From NCBI RefSeq assembly GCF_040645615.1, contig NZ_JBEYYO010000003.1:62001-126000 (forward strand): a stretch of 64,000 nucleotides of DNA, read 5' to 3'. This document shows positions 34,801-43,391 of this stretch, one piece after another. The notes below the pieces were generated by a model that was given only the letters and a program-made list of their open reading frames with translations, had not been told where the DNA came from and did not search any database. The DNA comes from Glycomyces sp040645615. Its GTDB lineage: Bacteria > Actinomycetota > Actinomycetes > Mycobacteriales > Micromonosporaceae. The position numbers and the translations under genes are program-made. Numbering within the stretch: position 1 is the first letter of the stretch; the number at the start of each line of letters is the position of its first letter.

Positions 34801-36483
34801 TCAGAGCGCTTTGAGGACGCGCGGTTCGAGGCGGTAGAAGATCCAGCGGCCGAAGAACAGCAGGAACGCCGAGATGCCGACGGCGCAGCCGAGCTGGTAC
34901 CAGGTGGGCGCGAACTCGGGGATGAACACCGCGCGGTGCATGTTGAAGATGCCGATGAGCGGGTTGGTCGAGTAGAGGTCGAACAGCACCGGGTGGTTCT
35001 GGAGCGCCTCCTCGACCTTGGTGATCGGGTAGATGATCGCCGATGCGTAGAACAGCAGCCGCATGAACAGCCCCAGGAACCGCTGCACGTCCTTGAACAG
35101 GACGTTCGCGGCCGAGAGGATGAACACCAGGCCCGTCAGCAGCATCGCCTGGACCAGGATCGCCGGGATCAGCCACAGCAGGTTGATCCCGAACGTGCCG
35201 CCGAAGATGAGCGCGACGATGATGAGGATCGGGAAGCCCACCACGTACTCGGCGAAGCGCGCGAACACCTTCGAGACCGGGAAGACCTCGCGTGGGACCT
35301 TCATCACGGTGATGAGGCTCGACTGCCCGCCGAGGGACTTCGCGCCCTCGTTGACCGCCGAGCTGAACCACTGGTACGCGAAGATGCCCGAGACGATGAA
35401 CAGGGCGTACCCGACGTTCTCGGCCCCTTCGGGCATCCCCGTGTCGCGCTGGAACAGCACCCCGAACACGAACCAGTAGATCAACGCGAGGCTGAGCGGC
35501 TCGATGAGCGACCACAGGTAGCCCATGACCGTGGCCTGGTACTTGACGGCCAGGTCGCGGCGCACCAGCACCGACAGCGAGTACCGGTGGCGCAGCAGCG
35601 CGGTGAAACCGGTCGTCAGCGGGAACTTCCGCGTCAGCGGCTTGACCTCGGCCTCGCGGCCCGGCTCGGGCTTCTCCTTGATCGGCCCCTCGTCGCTGCG
35701 CGCGGAGTCGAGGAACGCGGGCAGTTCGGCCGTGTCGTCGAGGTTGCGGCGGATCGGGGACGCGCCGGCCATCGGCATGTCGCGGCCCGGTTCGACGCGG
35801 GTCGCGTACGGGGCCTGCGGGACCTGGCCGGGAGCGTGCGGCGGCTGCCCGGCGGCCTGGAGCGGCTGGCCCGGGGCCCCGACCGGCTGGCCGACCGCCT
35901 GAGGCGGCCCGGCCGGGTAGCCCGGAGGCGTGGGGTTGGACGGCGGCGCCGAGGGGACGGGAGGAGCCGCTTGCGGCGGCTGGCCCGGAGCCTGCGGGGG
36001 CTGGCCGTAGGGCTGGCCCGGGTGGCCCGGAGGCGTCGGATTGGGCTGCGGGGCCGAGGGGACAGGAGGCGCCGACTGCGGCGACGGCGCGCCCGCCGGG
36101 CGCGGGGCCTGCGGCGGCTGCCCGTAAGGAGGCTGCGGTGCGCCGTAAGGCTGCTGGGGTCCCTGAGGCCCGCCGTACGGCTGCTGTCCCTGCGGCGGAT
36201 ACGGCTGCTGGGCGCCGTAGGGCTGGCCCTGCTGCTGCGCGGGACCGCCGTAGGCGTTCGGCTGCTGGCCCTGCGGCGCCGGATAGGACGGCGGGCCGTA
36301 GCCCTGCGGGGCCGAGGACGGGGATGGACTCGCGAACGCCGCCGAACCCGAGCTCATCGCGCCCTGCGGGTAGCCCGGCGGGGTGGCCGGGTTCGGCGGG
36401 GTCGAGTCGGAGGTGTCCGGGCTCCCCTCGTTGTTCCCGGCTGGGCCGGAGACGCCGTCGGGGTGCGGGCTAATCGAGCTCAT
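34801..36483 (-). CDS. TagG/Wzm-type ABC export permease with a long Pro/Gln-rich N-terminal extension
   Basis: 560 residues. The last ~270 are a normal ABC-2 polysaccharide export permease with six helices: LVRRDLAVKYQATVMGYLWSLIEPL, a TagG/RfbA hallmark, and SGIFAYQWFSSAVNEGAKSL. The first ~270 are low-complexity Pro/Gln/Gly/Tyr repeats (QQPYGGPQGPQQPYG type), predicted cytoplasmic and disordered. The start overlaps the dehydrogenase stop by 14 bp, so it belongs to that operon. Its ATPase partner is not in the window. Probably exports the teichoic-acid-like polymer. Confidence 0.85.
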   Translation of the reverse strand: MSSISPHPDGVSGPAGNNEGSPDTSDSTPPNPATPPGYPQGAMSSGSAAFASPSPSSAPQGYGPPSYPAPQGQQPNAYGGPAQQQGQPYGAQQPYPPQGQQPYGGPQGPQQPYGAPQPPYGQPPQAPRPAGAPSPQSAPPVPSAPQPNPTPPGHPGQPYGQPPQAPGQPPQAAPPVPSAPPSNPTPPGYPAGPPQAVGQPVGAPGQPLQAAGQPPHAPGQVPQAPYATRVEPGRDMPMAGASPIRRNLDDTAELPAFLDSARSDEGPIKEKPEPGREAEVKPLTRKFPLTTGFTALLRHRYSLSVLVRRDLAVKYQATVMGYLWSLIEPLSLALIYWFVFGVLFQRDTGMPEGAENVGYALFIVSGIFAYQWFSSAVNEGAKSLGGQSSLITVMKVPREVFPVSKVFARFAEYVVGFPILIIVALIFGGTFGINLLWLIPAILVQAMLLTGLVFILSAANVLFKDVQRFLGLFMRLLFYASAIIYPITKVEEALQNHPVLFDLYSTNPLIGIFNMHRAVFIPEFAPTWYQLGCAVGISAFLLFFGRWIFYRLEPRVLKAL

Positions 36484-37525
36484 GCATCATCTCCGTCAGG
36501 TGCCGCTCAAGCGCCACCGAGTCCAGTTCACGATGTTCGAGAATCGTATAACGGCCTGGGCGGGTCCTCGGAGCGTAGGCCACCGCTGCGGCCAGCTCCG
36601 CCAGGCTCAGCCCGAGCGCTTCGGCGGTGCGCGGCAGGCCGTGCCGCGCCATCGCCGCCGACAGCTCCCCGAACAGGGCCTCATCGCCCCGCAGCCACGT
36701 GCACACCAGCGCTCCCAGCGCGCCCTGCTCCCCATGGGAGGCCAGCCCCGGGTGGAGCACGTCGAGCGCGTGCGAGATCTCGTGGCAGCCGCCCGAGCAC
36801 GGCCGGGACGAACCGGCCATGCTCGACGCGAGGCCGCCTTGGATCAGCGCGTCGGCGAGGGTCGCGAGGAAGTCGTCGTCACCGATCGTGCCCGGGTGGC
36901 GCAGGACCGCTTCGGCCCCGGTGCGGCTGATCGCCGCGGCCAGGCCGTCGACCGGTTCGCCGTTGACCTCGTGCGAGAGCCGCCAGTCGGCCACCGCCGA
37001 GAGGTTCGTCAAAGCGTCGCCCACACCCGAGCGCAGCTGCGCGGCCGGGGCCCCCCGGATGAAGTCGAGGTCGGCCAGCACCGCGAGCGGCGGGTGGACC
37101 CCGTAGGAGACCGAGACCCCTTCGCGCTCAAGGGAAGCCGTAGGGGACGCGAGGCCGTCGTGAGCCAGGCTCGTGGCGACCGCGACCATCGGGAGCCCCA
37201 GGTCGGTGGCCGCCCACTTCGCGGTGTCGAGCAGCTTCCCGCCGCCGATGCCGACCAAAGCGTCGACGCGGTGGTCGTCGCGAAGCCGCGAGGCGAGGTC
37301 GCGGGCGCTGGCGAGCGTGCCGGGCCTGACGGTGTGCACCGTGGCGCCGGGGAGGTGGTCGAGTTCGGCGGCGATGGTCTCGCCCAGGCCCGGCCCCAGG
37401 GCCACGGCCACGCGGCCGCCCGAGGAGATCCGGGAGTCGACGAGCAGTTCGGGGAGGCGCCCGAGGGCCCCGGCGGCCACCTCGACGGTGATCGGGGCCA
37501 GGACCGTGCGCGCGAAGGTGGGCAC
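36470..37525 (-). CDS. Glycerol-1-phosphate dehydrogenase-like, iron-containing ADH family
   Basis: 351-residue NAD(P)-linked polyol-phosphate dehydrogenase of the group that includes archaeal G1P dehydrogenase and B. subtilis AraM. Evidence: nucleotide loop GIGGGKLLDTAKW, TSLAHDGLASPTAS (the archaeal/AraM xDGxASP motif), an Asp in SGVGDALTNLSA and metal-site histidines in GCHEISHALD and ASHGEQGALG. Start GTG 37525 directly follows the stop of the nucleotidyltransferase gene. Likely turns dihydroxyacetone phosphate into sn-glycerol-1-phosphate (inference); a different polyol phosphate is possible. Confidence 0.8.
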   Translation of the reverse strand: MPTFARTVLAPITVEVAAGALGRLPELLVDSRISSGGRVAVALGPGLGETIAAELDHLPGATVHTVRPGTLASARDLASRLRDDHRVDALVGIGGGKLLDTAKWAATDLGLPMVAVATSLAHDGLASPTASLEREGVSVSYGVHPPLAVLADLDFIRGAPAAQLRSGVGDALTNLSAVADWRLSHEVNGEPVDGLAAAISRTGAEAVLRHPGTIGDDDFLATLADALIQGGLASSMAGSSRPCSGGCHEISHALDVLHPGLASHGEQGALGALVCTWLRGDEALFGELSAAMARHGLPRTAEALGLSLAELAAAVAYAPRTRPGRYTILEHRELDSVALERHLTEMMHELD

Positions 37526-38254
37526 CTAGAGGCCCTTGGCGATCTCGCGCGCCGCGGCCCAGTCGGCGTGGTCGTCGACCTCGGTCCAGGCGACGGGCCC
37601 GGTCGAGACGGTGGCGACGCGGCCGGCCTCGGCGAGCAGCTGGTAGGCGTCCTCGTAGTAGAGGTTCGGGTCGCGCTCGAAGGTCGCTTCGAGGGCCTTG
37701 ACGAGGTCCTCGGCGATTCCGGCGGGGATGAGGCTCACGCCGATGTACTCGCCGGCGCAGTCCTCGATTCGCTGGGCCTTGTGGATGCGCTCGACGCCGC
37801 CGGGGCCGATGCGGACCTTCATGGCCTCGTCGGTGAGCGTCTTGTGGTCGTCGAGGGCTAGGAGCAGCCGCGGGTCGGTCTCGGCCTGAGCCAGGAGCGA
37901 GCGTTCGACGCTGACCGGGTGCACGGTGTCGCCGTTGACCAGGACCGCGCCCTCGGACCAGTGCCCGCGGGCCGTCCACAGCGAGTAGGCGTTGTTCCAG
38001 TGCGGCTTGTCGTTGTCGATGAGTCCGACGGTGACGCCGTAGCGCTCCTCCAGGACCGGGGCGTGCTCCCGGATCGAAGCGGCGGCGTGCCCGACCGTGA
38101 CGGCCAGGTCGGTGACGCCGACCTCGGCCAGGCCCCGGACGATCGTGTCGAGGATCGTCTCGCGCTCGGTGACGGGCAGGAGCGTCTTGGGCAGGGTGTC
38201 GGTGTCGGGGCGCAGGCGCTGCCCTTGGCCGGCGGCGAGGATGACGCCTCTCAC
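37526..38254 (-). CDS. Nucleotidyltransferase, phosphocholine/polyol-phosphate cytidylyltransferase-like
   Basis: 242 residues from a GTG start with GAAAGG. Nucleotidyltransferase fold: VILAAGQGQRLRPDTDTLPK (glycine-rich nucleotide loop and Lys), VLVNGDTV (metal Asp), NNAYSLWTAR, like LicC-type phosphocholine cytidylyltransferases, and AWTEVDDHADWAAA near the end. First gene of the operon with the dehydrogenase and export permease. I infer it activates the dehydrogenase product, e.g. to a CDP-polyol for polymer synthesis; the nucleotide and substrate are not proven. Confidence 0.78.
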   Translation of the reverse strand: MRGVILAAGQGQRLRPDTDTLPKTLLPVTERETILDTIVRGLAEVGVTDLAVTVGHAAASIREHAPVLEERYGVTVGLIDNDKPHWNNAYSLWTARGHWSEGAVLVNGDTVHPVSVERSLLAQAETDPRLLLALDDHKTLTDEAMKVRIGPGGVERIHKAQRIEDCAGEYIGVSLIPAGIAEDLVKALEATFERDPNLYYEDAYQLLAEAGRVATVSTGPVAWTEVDDHADWAAAREIAKGL

Positions 38255-38336
38255 GTGTGTCTGCCTTTCGCTCTGCGGCTGCGGTGCCCGGACGCGTGCG
38301 CCGCGGGCCCGCCCAGTTTACAAGCCGCGAAAGGGG

Positions 38337-38383
38337 GGAGGCCCCTGCCGAGGGTGCGCTTGCACACGTCGACTGGGGCCTCC
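38337..38383. terminator. Branched hairpin between icd and the nucleotidyltransferase operon
   Basis: Outer stem GGAGGCCCC (38337-38345) pairs with GGGGCCTCC (38375-38383); its 29-base loop contains a smaller hairpin GTGC-GCTT-GCAC. It lies downstream of icd and upstream of the nucleotidyltransferase gene, both minus strand, so it probably ends icd transcription. Confidence 0.6.
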
Positions 38384-38479
38384 AACTGGGAAGGGACGGT
38401 CAGTACACGAGACCTGACCGCACTCCCTTAAACGAGCCTCCGACTGTCCGGTTACGGCCGGATCGTCACTTTCGTGGGC

Positions 38480-39703
38480 TTACTTCGAGGCAACCGACTT
38501 GGCGAGGTTCTCCGACAGGGTGTCGAGGAACTCGTCGGTGGTCTGCCAGGCCTGCTCGCCGCCGACCAGGAGGGCGAGGTCCTTGGTCATCTTGCCGCCT
38601 TCGACGGTGTCGATGACGACCTTCTCCAGCTCGTTCGCGAAGCCGGTGACCTCGGGGGTGCCGTCGAGCTTGCCGCGGTGGGCCAGGCCCCGGGTCCAGG
38701 CGAAGATCGAGGCGATCGGGTTGGTCGAGGTCTTCTCGCCCCGCTGGTGGGCGCGGTAGTGGCGGGTCACGGTGCCGTGCGCGGCCTCGGCCTCCACGGT
38801 CTGGCCGTCGGGGGTCATCAGGACCGAGGTCATGAGGCCGAGCGAGCCGAAGCCCTGGGCCACGATGTCGGACTGGACGTCGCCGTCGTAGTTCTTGCAG
38901 GCCCAGACGTAGCCGCCGTCCCACTTCAGCGCCGCGGCGACCATGTCGTCGATGAGGCGGTGCTCGTAGGTCAGGCCCTTGGCCTCGAACTCGGCCTTGA
39001 ACTCGTTGTCGAAGATCTCCTGGAACACGTCCTTGAACATGCCGTCGTAGGCCTTGAGGATGGTGTTCTTGGTGGACATGTACACCGGGTAGTTGCGCTG
39101 GAGGCCGTAGCGGAAGCTGGCCCGCGCGAAGTCCTCGATGGACTTGCGGAAGTTGTACATGCTGAGCGCGACGCCGCCGGCCTCGGGGTACTTGACGACC
39201 TCGAACTCGATCGGCTCGGTGCCGTCCTCGGGGGTGAACGTCACGGTCAGGGTGCCGGGGCGGTCGACCTTGAAGTCGGTGGCGCGGTACTGGTCACCGA
39301 AGGCGTGGCGGCCGATGACGATGGGCTTGGTCCAGCCCGGTACCAGGCGCGGGACGTTGCTCATGATGATCGGCTCGCGGAAGACCACGCCGCCGAGGAT
39401 GTTGCGGATGGTCCCGTTCGGGGAGCGCCACATCTTCTTGAGGCCGAACTCCTCGACGCGGGCCTCGTCGGGGGTGATGGTGGCGCACTTGACGCCCACG
39501 TGGTGCTCGGCGATCGCGTTCGCGGCGTCCACGGTGACCTGGTCGTCGGTGGCGTCGCGGTGCTCGATGGAGAGGTCGTAGTAGTGCAGGTCCACGTCCA
39601 GGTAGGGGTGGATCAGCTCGTCCTTGATCTTGCTCCAGATGATGCGGGTCATCTCGTCGCCGTCGATCTCGACGACGGGGTTCGCGACCTTGATCTTGGC
39701 CAT
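38480..39703 (-). CDS. icd: NADP-dependent isocitrate dehydrogenase, eukaryote-like homodimeric type
   Basis: 407 residues; converts isocitrate to 2-oxoglutarate and CO2 with NADPH formation in the TCA cycle. Diagnostic segments: VEIDGDEMTRIIW, KKMWRSPNGTIRNILGG (substrate Ser/Asn), IVIGRHAFGDQYRATD, DDMVAAALKWDGGYVWACKNYDGDVQSD (metal Asp residues), AAHGTVTRHYR (cofactor region) and STNPIASIFAW. The length and motifs fit the ~410-residue type, not the 740-residue monomer of many actinobacteria. ATG 39703 with GGAGAGG upstream. Single gene. Confidence 0.96.
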   Translation of the reverse strand: MAKIKVANPVVEIDGDEMTRIIWSKIKDELIHPYLDVDLHYYDLSIEHRDATDDQVTVDAANAIAEHHVGVKCATITPDEARVEEFGLKKMWRSPNGTIRNILGGVVFREPIIMSNVPRLVPGWTKPIVIGRHAFGDQYRATDFKVDRPGTLTVTFTPEDGTEPIEFEVVKYPEAGGVALSMYNFRKSIEDFARASFRYGLQRNYPVYMSTKNTILKAYDGMFKDVFQEIFDNEFKAEFEAKGLTYEHRLIDDMVAAALKWDGGYVWACKNYDGDVQSDIVAQGFGSLGLMTSVLMTPDGQTVEAEAAHGTVTRHYRAHQRGEKTSTNPIASIFAWTRGLAHRGKLDGTPEVTGFANELEKVVIDTVEGGKMTKDLALLVGGEQAWQTTDEFLDTLSENLAKSVASK

Positions 39704-40226
39704 TGGTTTCGACACCTCTCCTTGCGCGCTCGCCGCGCATTCGCGTCTCGGGAGCGGACCGCTCCTAACAGTACGAGCGTACTGGCTTGGCACCGGGGTC
39801 CGTCGACCGGCCCGGGGAGTCGATGGTCACAGACGCCGCGAAAGGGCCACACTCGGAGGGGGAGCGAGGACTCCACCGAACGGCCCTATCGCCGCTCGTG
39901 GCGGCCCGGTATCGGACCGGCCGGTCCCGATGGCGGTTTCACCGCGTGGCCGACCGGCTACTTTCGAACAACGTGACCGGGATGAGACCTGGGGAAACAC
40001 CACCTGAAGTTCAACGTAACGATTCCGTCTCAAGGCTGGCGTGCCTCGGGTCACGGCAGGTAAGTTCGTTAACTAGAAACAATCTTTCCAATTTGTTTCG
40101 GACTCGTCCCCCGGCCGCGACCCCAGGTCGCGCGGGAACGCAGCACGGCTTGCAGGCCGTGGACGGCAAGCGCACGGCGACACCGCGAACCGTGCCTCAG
40201 ACCAACGCACGAAGGAGTGCCCCGAG
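39704..40226. other. 523-bp divergent intergenic region with structured leader for the peptide transporter
   Basis: No gene seen. Left part holds the icd promoter. The middle has an AT-richer block with GTTAAC and the inverted repeat GAAACAA (40076-40082)/TTGTTTC (40093-40099). Right of it come three successive small hairpins: CGCGACC/GGTCGCG (40116-40132), ACGGC/GCCGT (40145-40160) and GCACGG/CCGTGC (40172-40195), before the RBS GAAGGAG (40211-40217). Promoter boxes could not be fixed. Confidence 0.6.
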
Positions 40227-41345
40227 GTGACCGCACCTACCGCACCCCCGCCGCGACCGAATGCGGCGGACGGTACGCCGCCCGCCGCGACCAGTCCGGC
40301 TCGGCAGCCCGCCCCCGGCCTCGCCCAGCGCATCTGGGCCTCCTACGCCTTCCGCCGCGTGCTCCAGTCCGTGTTCGTGATCTGGCTGGTTTCCACGATC
40401 ACGTTCCTGCTCATGCACTTCATGCCCGGCGACCCCATCGAGATCATGGCCGGTCGCCTCAACTCCGCCGGCATGTCGCACCAGCAGGCGCTCGCGACCG
40501 CCGCGAACATCGTCAACTACGACCCGAACGCGAACATCGGGTCCCAGTACCTCGACTTCCTCAAGGGCCTGGTCACCCTCGACATGGGCAACTCGCTGAC
40601 CAACCCCAGCAAGTCCGTGTTCGAGCACGTCATGACCTACCTGCCCTGGACGCTGTTCGCCGTCGGCGCCGGGATCGTGCTGGCCACGATCATCGGCCTC
40701 TCGGTCGGCATGGCCGCCGCCTACCGTCGCGGCTCGGCCTTCGACCACGCCGCGACCTCGGTCGCCTCGTTCCTCACCGGCGTCCCGAACTACATCCTCA
40801 TCGCCGCCGTGGTCGTCATCGGCTACACCGTGCTGGGCATCCTGCCGTTCCTGGACATGCGAGGACGCATCACCGCAGGCGTAGAGCCAGGATTCAACTT
40901 CGTGTTCTTCGGGGACACGCTGTTCCACGCCACCCTGCCGATCATCGCCTTCGCGTTCACGGCCACCGGTTCCTTCCTGCTCAACATGAAGGCCGCCACC
41001 ACCGAGGTCCTCACCGAGGACTACGTGACCGTGGCCCGCGCCCGCGGCCTCAAGCCCGGCCGCATCTCCCGCAGCTACGTCGGCCGCAACGCGATGCTCC
41101 CGGTCATCCCCCAGGTCGCCCTCCAGATGGGCACCCTGGTCGGCGGCTCGATCGTGATCGAGCAGATCCTCGACTACCCCGGCGTCGGCCAGATGCTCAT
41201 CAGCGCGATCTCCGACCGCGACTACCCCGTCGTGCAGGCCGCGGTCATCATCCTCGCCACCTCGGTGGTCATCGCCAGCCTCATCGTGGACCTGGTCCTG
41301 GTCAAGATCGACCCCCGCATCAAGACCGAAGGGCAGGACGCCTGA
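40227..41345 (+). CDS. Dipeptide/oligopeptide-type ABC transporter permease (DppB-like)
   Basis: 372 residues from GTG 40227 (RBS GAAGGAG). Pro/Ala-rich cytoplasmic start, then six helices. First helix RRVLQSVFVIWLVSTITFLLMHFMPGDP is the DppB/OppB signature, and EDYVTVARARGLKPGRI is the EAA loop that contacts the ATPase. First gene of a five-component operon; its stop shares a base with the next start (TGATG). Imports peptides or another small solute; substrate undefined. Confidence 0.9.
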   Translation: MTAPTAPPPRPNAADGTPPAATSPARQPAPGLAQRIWASYAFRRVLQSVFVIWLVSTITFLLMHFMPGDPIEIMAGRLNSAGMSHQQALATAANIVNYDPNANIGSQYLDFLKGLVTLDMGNSLTNPSKSVFEHVMTYLPWTLFAVGAGIVLATIIGLSVGMAAAYRRGSAFDHAATSVASFLTGVPNYILIAAVVVIGYTVLGILPFLDMRGRITAGVEPGFNFVFFGDTLFHATLPIIAFAFTATGSFLLNMKAATTEVLTEDYVTVARARGLKPGRISRSYVGRNAMLPVIPQVALQMGTLVGGSIVIEQILDYPGVGQMLISAISDRDYPVVQAAVIILATSVVIASLIVDLVLVKIDPRIKTEGQDA

Positions 41346-42331
41346 TGAACGCACCTGGGCAGAACGCCCCGCTGGAGACCGAGGGCCTCACCGCCCTGGA
41401 GAAGCACGAGGCGCAGGCCACCGAGGCCGAGCGCCGCGAGGTCGAGGCCGCGGTCCGCAAGGAGCGCAAGCAGTTCCGCGAGACCGTGCTGGGCCAGATC
41501 TGGACCGGGCTGACCCGCTCCCCCTCGGGCTTCGCCGGCACCTTGCTGGTGCTCCTGATCGTCGGGTTCTCCTTCATCGGCCCGCTCGTGATCGACCAGG
41601 ACAACCCGGTCGACACCTCCAAGATCTGGACCGAGCCCTCTTCCGAGCACTGGCTCGGCACCGAGTACCAGGGCAAGGACACCTTCACGATCCTGGTGAA
41701 CTCGGGGGCCGAACCGATCTGGGTCGGCACGCTGGCCGCGCTCATGGCCATCACCGTGGCCGTGACCCTCGGCTCGATCGCCGGTTACTTCCGCGGCCGG
41801 ATCGACTCGATCCTGCTCCAGCTCACCGACGTCACCGTCACCATCCCGCAGTTCCTGCTCATGCTCGCGGTGGTCGCGTTCTTCGAGAACATCCCGCCCT
41901 GGGGCGTGGCGATCGTGGTCGGCTCGACCATGTGGGCCTTCCTGTTCCGCTCCATCCGAGCGCAGGTCATGTCGCTGAAGGAACGCGAGTTCGTCGAGGC
42001 CGCGCGGCTCCAGAACCTCGGGACGCCGCGGATCGTGTTCCGCGAGATCCTGCCGAACATGGCCGGGTTCATCTTCGTCAACTTCGTGATCTCGGTGAAC
42101 CAGGCGATCTACGCTATCGTCGGCCTCTTCGTCCTGGGCCTCATGCCCTCCGGCACGCCGAACTGGGGTCTGATGATCCACAACTCGTGGAGCCAGAACT
42201 TCTACCTCAACCCCATCACGATGCCGTACGTGCTCACCCCGCTGATCATGATCGTGCTCTTCACGGTCGGCCTGGTGACGATGGGCCGCGGCCTCGACCA
42301 GGCACTCAACCCGCGCCTCCGGGAAAGGTGA
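41345..42331 (+). CDS. Dipeptide/oligopeptide-type ABC transporter permease (DppC-like)
   Basis: 328 residues. Unusual charged N-terminus of about 55 residues rich in Glu/Lys/Arg, then six helices with the DppC features SEHWLGTEYQGKDTFTILV (normally LGTDxxGRD) and the EAA loop LKEREFVEAARLQNLGTPRI. Pairs with the preceding permease. The ATPase gene follows after four bases. Confidence 0.9.
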   Translation: MNAPGQNAPLETEGLTALEKHEAQATEAERREVEAAVRKERKQFRETVLGQIWTGLTRSPSGFAGTLLVLLIVGFSFIGPLVIDQDNPVDTSKIWTEPSSEHWLGTEYQGKDTFTILVNSGAEPIWVGTLAALMAITVAVTLGSIAGYFRGRIDSILLQLTDVTVTIPQFLLMLAVVAFFENIPPWGVAIVVGSTMWAFLFRSIRAQVMSLKEREFVEAARLQNLGTPRIVFREILPNMAGFIFVNFVISVNQAIYAIVGLFVLGLMPSGTPNWGLMIHNSWSQNFYLNPITMPYVLTPLIMIVLFTVGLVTMGRGLDQALNPRLRER

Positions 42332-42335
42332 GAAC

Positions 42336-43391
42336 ATGACCGATCCGATTCTCAGCGTCCGCGACCTCGCGATCAGCTACCGCACCGGCAGGAAGGAGTC
42401 GGTGAACGCCGTCAGCGGCATCGACCTCGACCTGTACGAGGGCCAGTCGCTGGCCCTGGTCGGCGAGTCCGGCTGCGGCAAGACCACCCTCGGTCTGGGC
42501 CTACTCCGCCTGCTGCCGAACCTCGGCGAGATCACCTCCGGTTCCCTGACCTACCGGCTCAAGGACGGCTCCCGGGCCGACCTGCTCAAGATGAAGAAGG
42601 AGCAGCTGCGCCGGTTCCGCTGGAACGAGGCCGCCATGGTCTTCCAGGGCGCGATGAACGCGTTCAACCCGGTCGTGCGCATCATCGACCACTTCGCCGA
42701 CACCCTGCGCGACCACGCCGGCGACAAGCGCTGGACCAAGGCCGCCGTCGAGAAGCGGGCCGGGGAGCTGTTGGAGACCGTGCGGCTCGACCCCGACCGC
42801 GTGCTCCAGTCCTACCCGCACGAGCTGTCGGGCGGCATGAAGCAGCGCGCGCTCATCGCCCTGGCGATCGCCCTGGACCCGCAGGTGCTGGTCCTCGACG
42901 AGCCGACCACGGCCCTCGACCTGCTCACGCAGCGCTCGATCGTGCAGCAGCTCCATGAACTGCGCAAGAAGTTCGGCTTCACGATGGTGTTCATCACCCA
43001 CGACCTCGGCCTCGCCGCCGAGCTCGCCGACCGCGTGGCCACCATGTACGCCGGGCGCATCATCGAGACCGGTTCCTCGCGCGACATCTTCTATTCCCCG
43101 AGGCACCCCTACACCGCCGGGCTCATCAACGCGGTCATGCCCGTCAAGGGCGACCGCCCCGCGCTGGAGTCCATCCCGGGCTTCCCGCCGAGCCTCAAGG
43201 CCATGCCCGCCGGGTGCGCGTTCCACCCCCGCTGCGTCCTGGCCACCGAAGGCTGCCGCGGCGACCGCATCCCGCTCGAAATCCTCACCGAGCGCCCCAC
43301 GGGCATGTCCCACGCGGCCGCCTGCATCCACCACGACCAGTGCCGCAACGAGTTCAAGCGCAACGTGCAGAAGGAGACCAGCAATGTCTGA
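42336..43391 (+). CDS. Peptide-type ABC transporter ATPase 1 (DppD-like)
   Basis: 351 residues. Walker A GESGCGKTTLG, Q-loop VFQGAMNAFNP, signature LSGGMKQRALIALA, Walker B VLVLDEPTTALD and switch His FITHDLGLAAE. The C-terminal oligopeptide-ATPase extension has CAFHPRC...GC and a later Cys, typical of the iron-sulfur-like motif in this group. RBS GGGAAAGG lies about 7 bases upstream. It overlaps the next ATPase by eight bases. Confidence 0.92.
   Translation: MTDPILSVRDLAISYRTGRKESVNAVSGIDLDLYEGQSLALVGESGCGKTTLGLGLLRLLPNLGEITSGSLTYRLKDGSRADLLKMKKEQLRRFRWNEAAMVFQGAMNAFNPVVRIIDHFADTLRDHAGDKRWTKAAVEKRAGELLETVRLDPDRVLQSYPHELSGGMKQRALIALAIALDPQVLVLDEPTTALDLLTQRSIVQQLHELRKKFGFTMVFITHDLGLAAELADRVATMYAGRIIETGSSRDIFYSPRHPYTAGLINAVMPVKGDRPALESIPGFPPSLKAMPAGCAFHPRCVLATEGCRGDRIPLEILTERPTGMSHAAACIHHDQCRNEFKRNVQKETSNV

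Noticed and set aside
34936..36930. Plus-strand frame of 664 codons
   Set aside because: Antisense to the export permease and dehydrogenase; sequence is repetitive Arg-rich.
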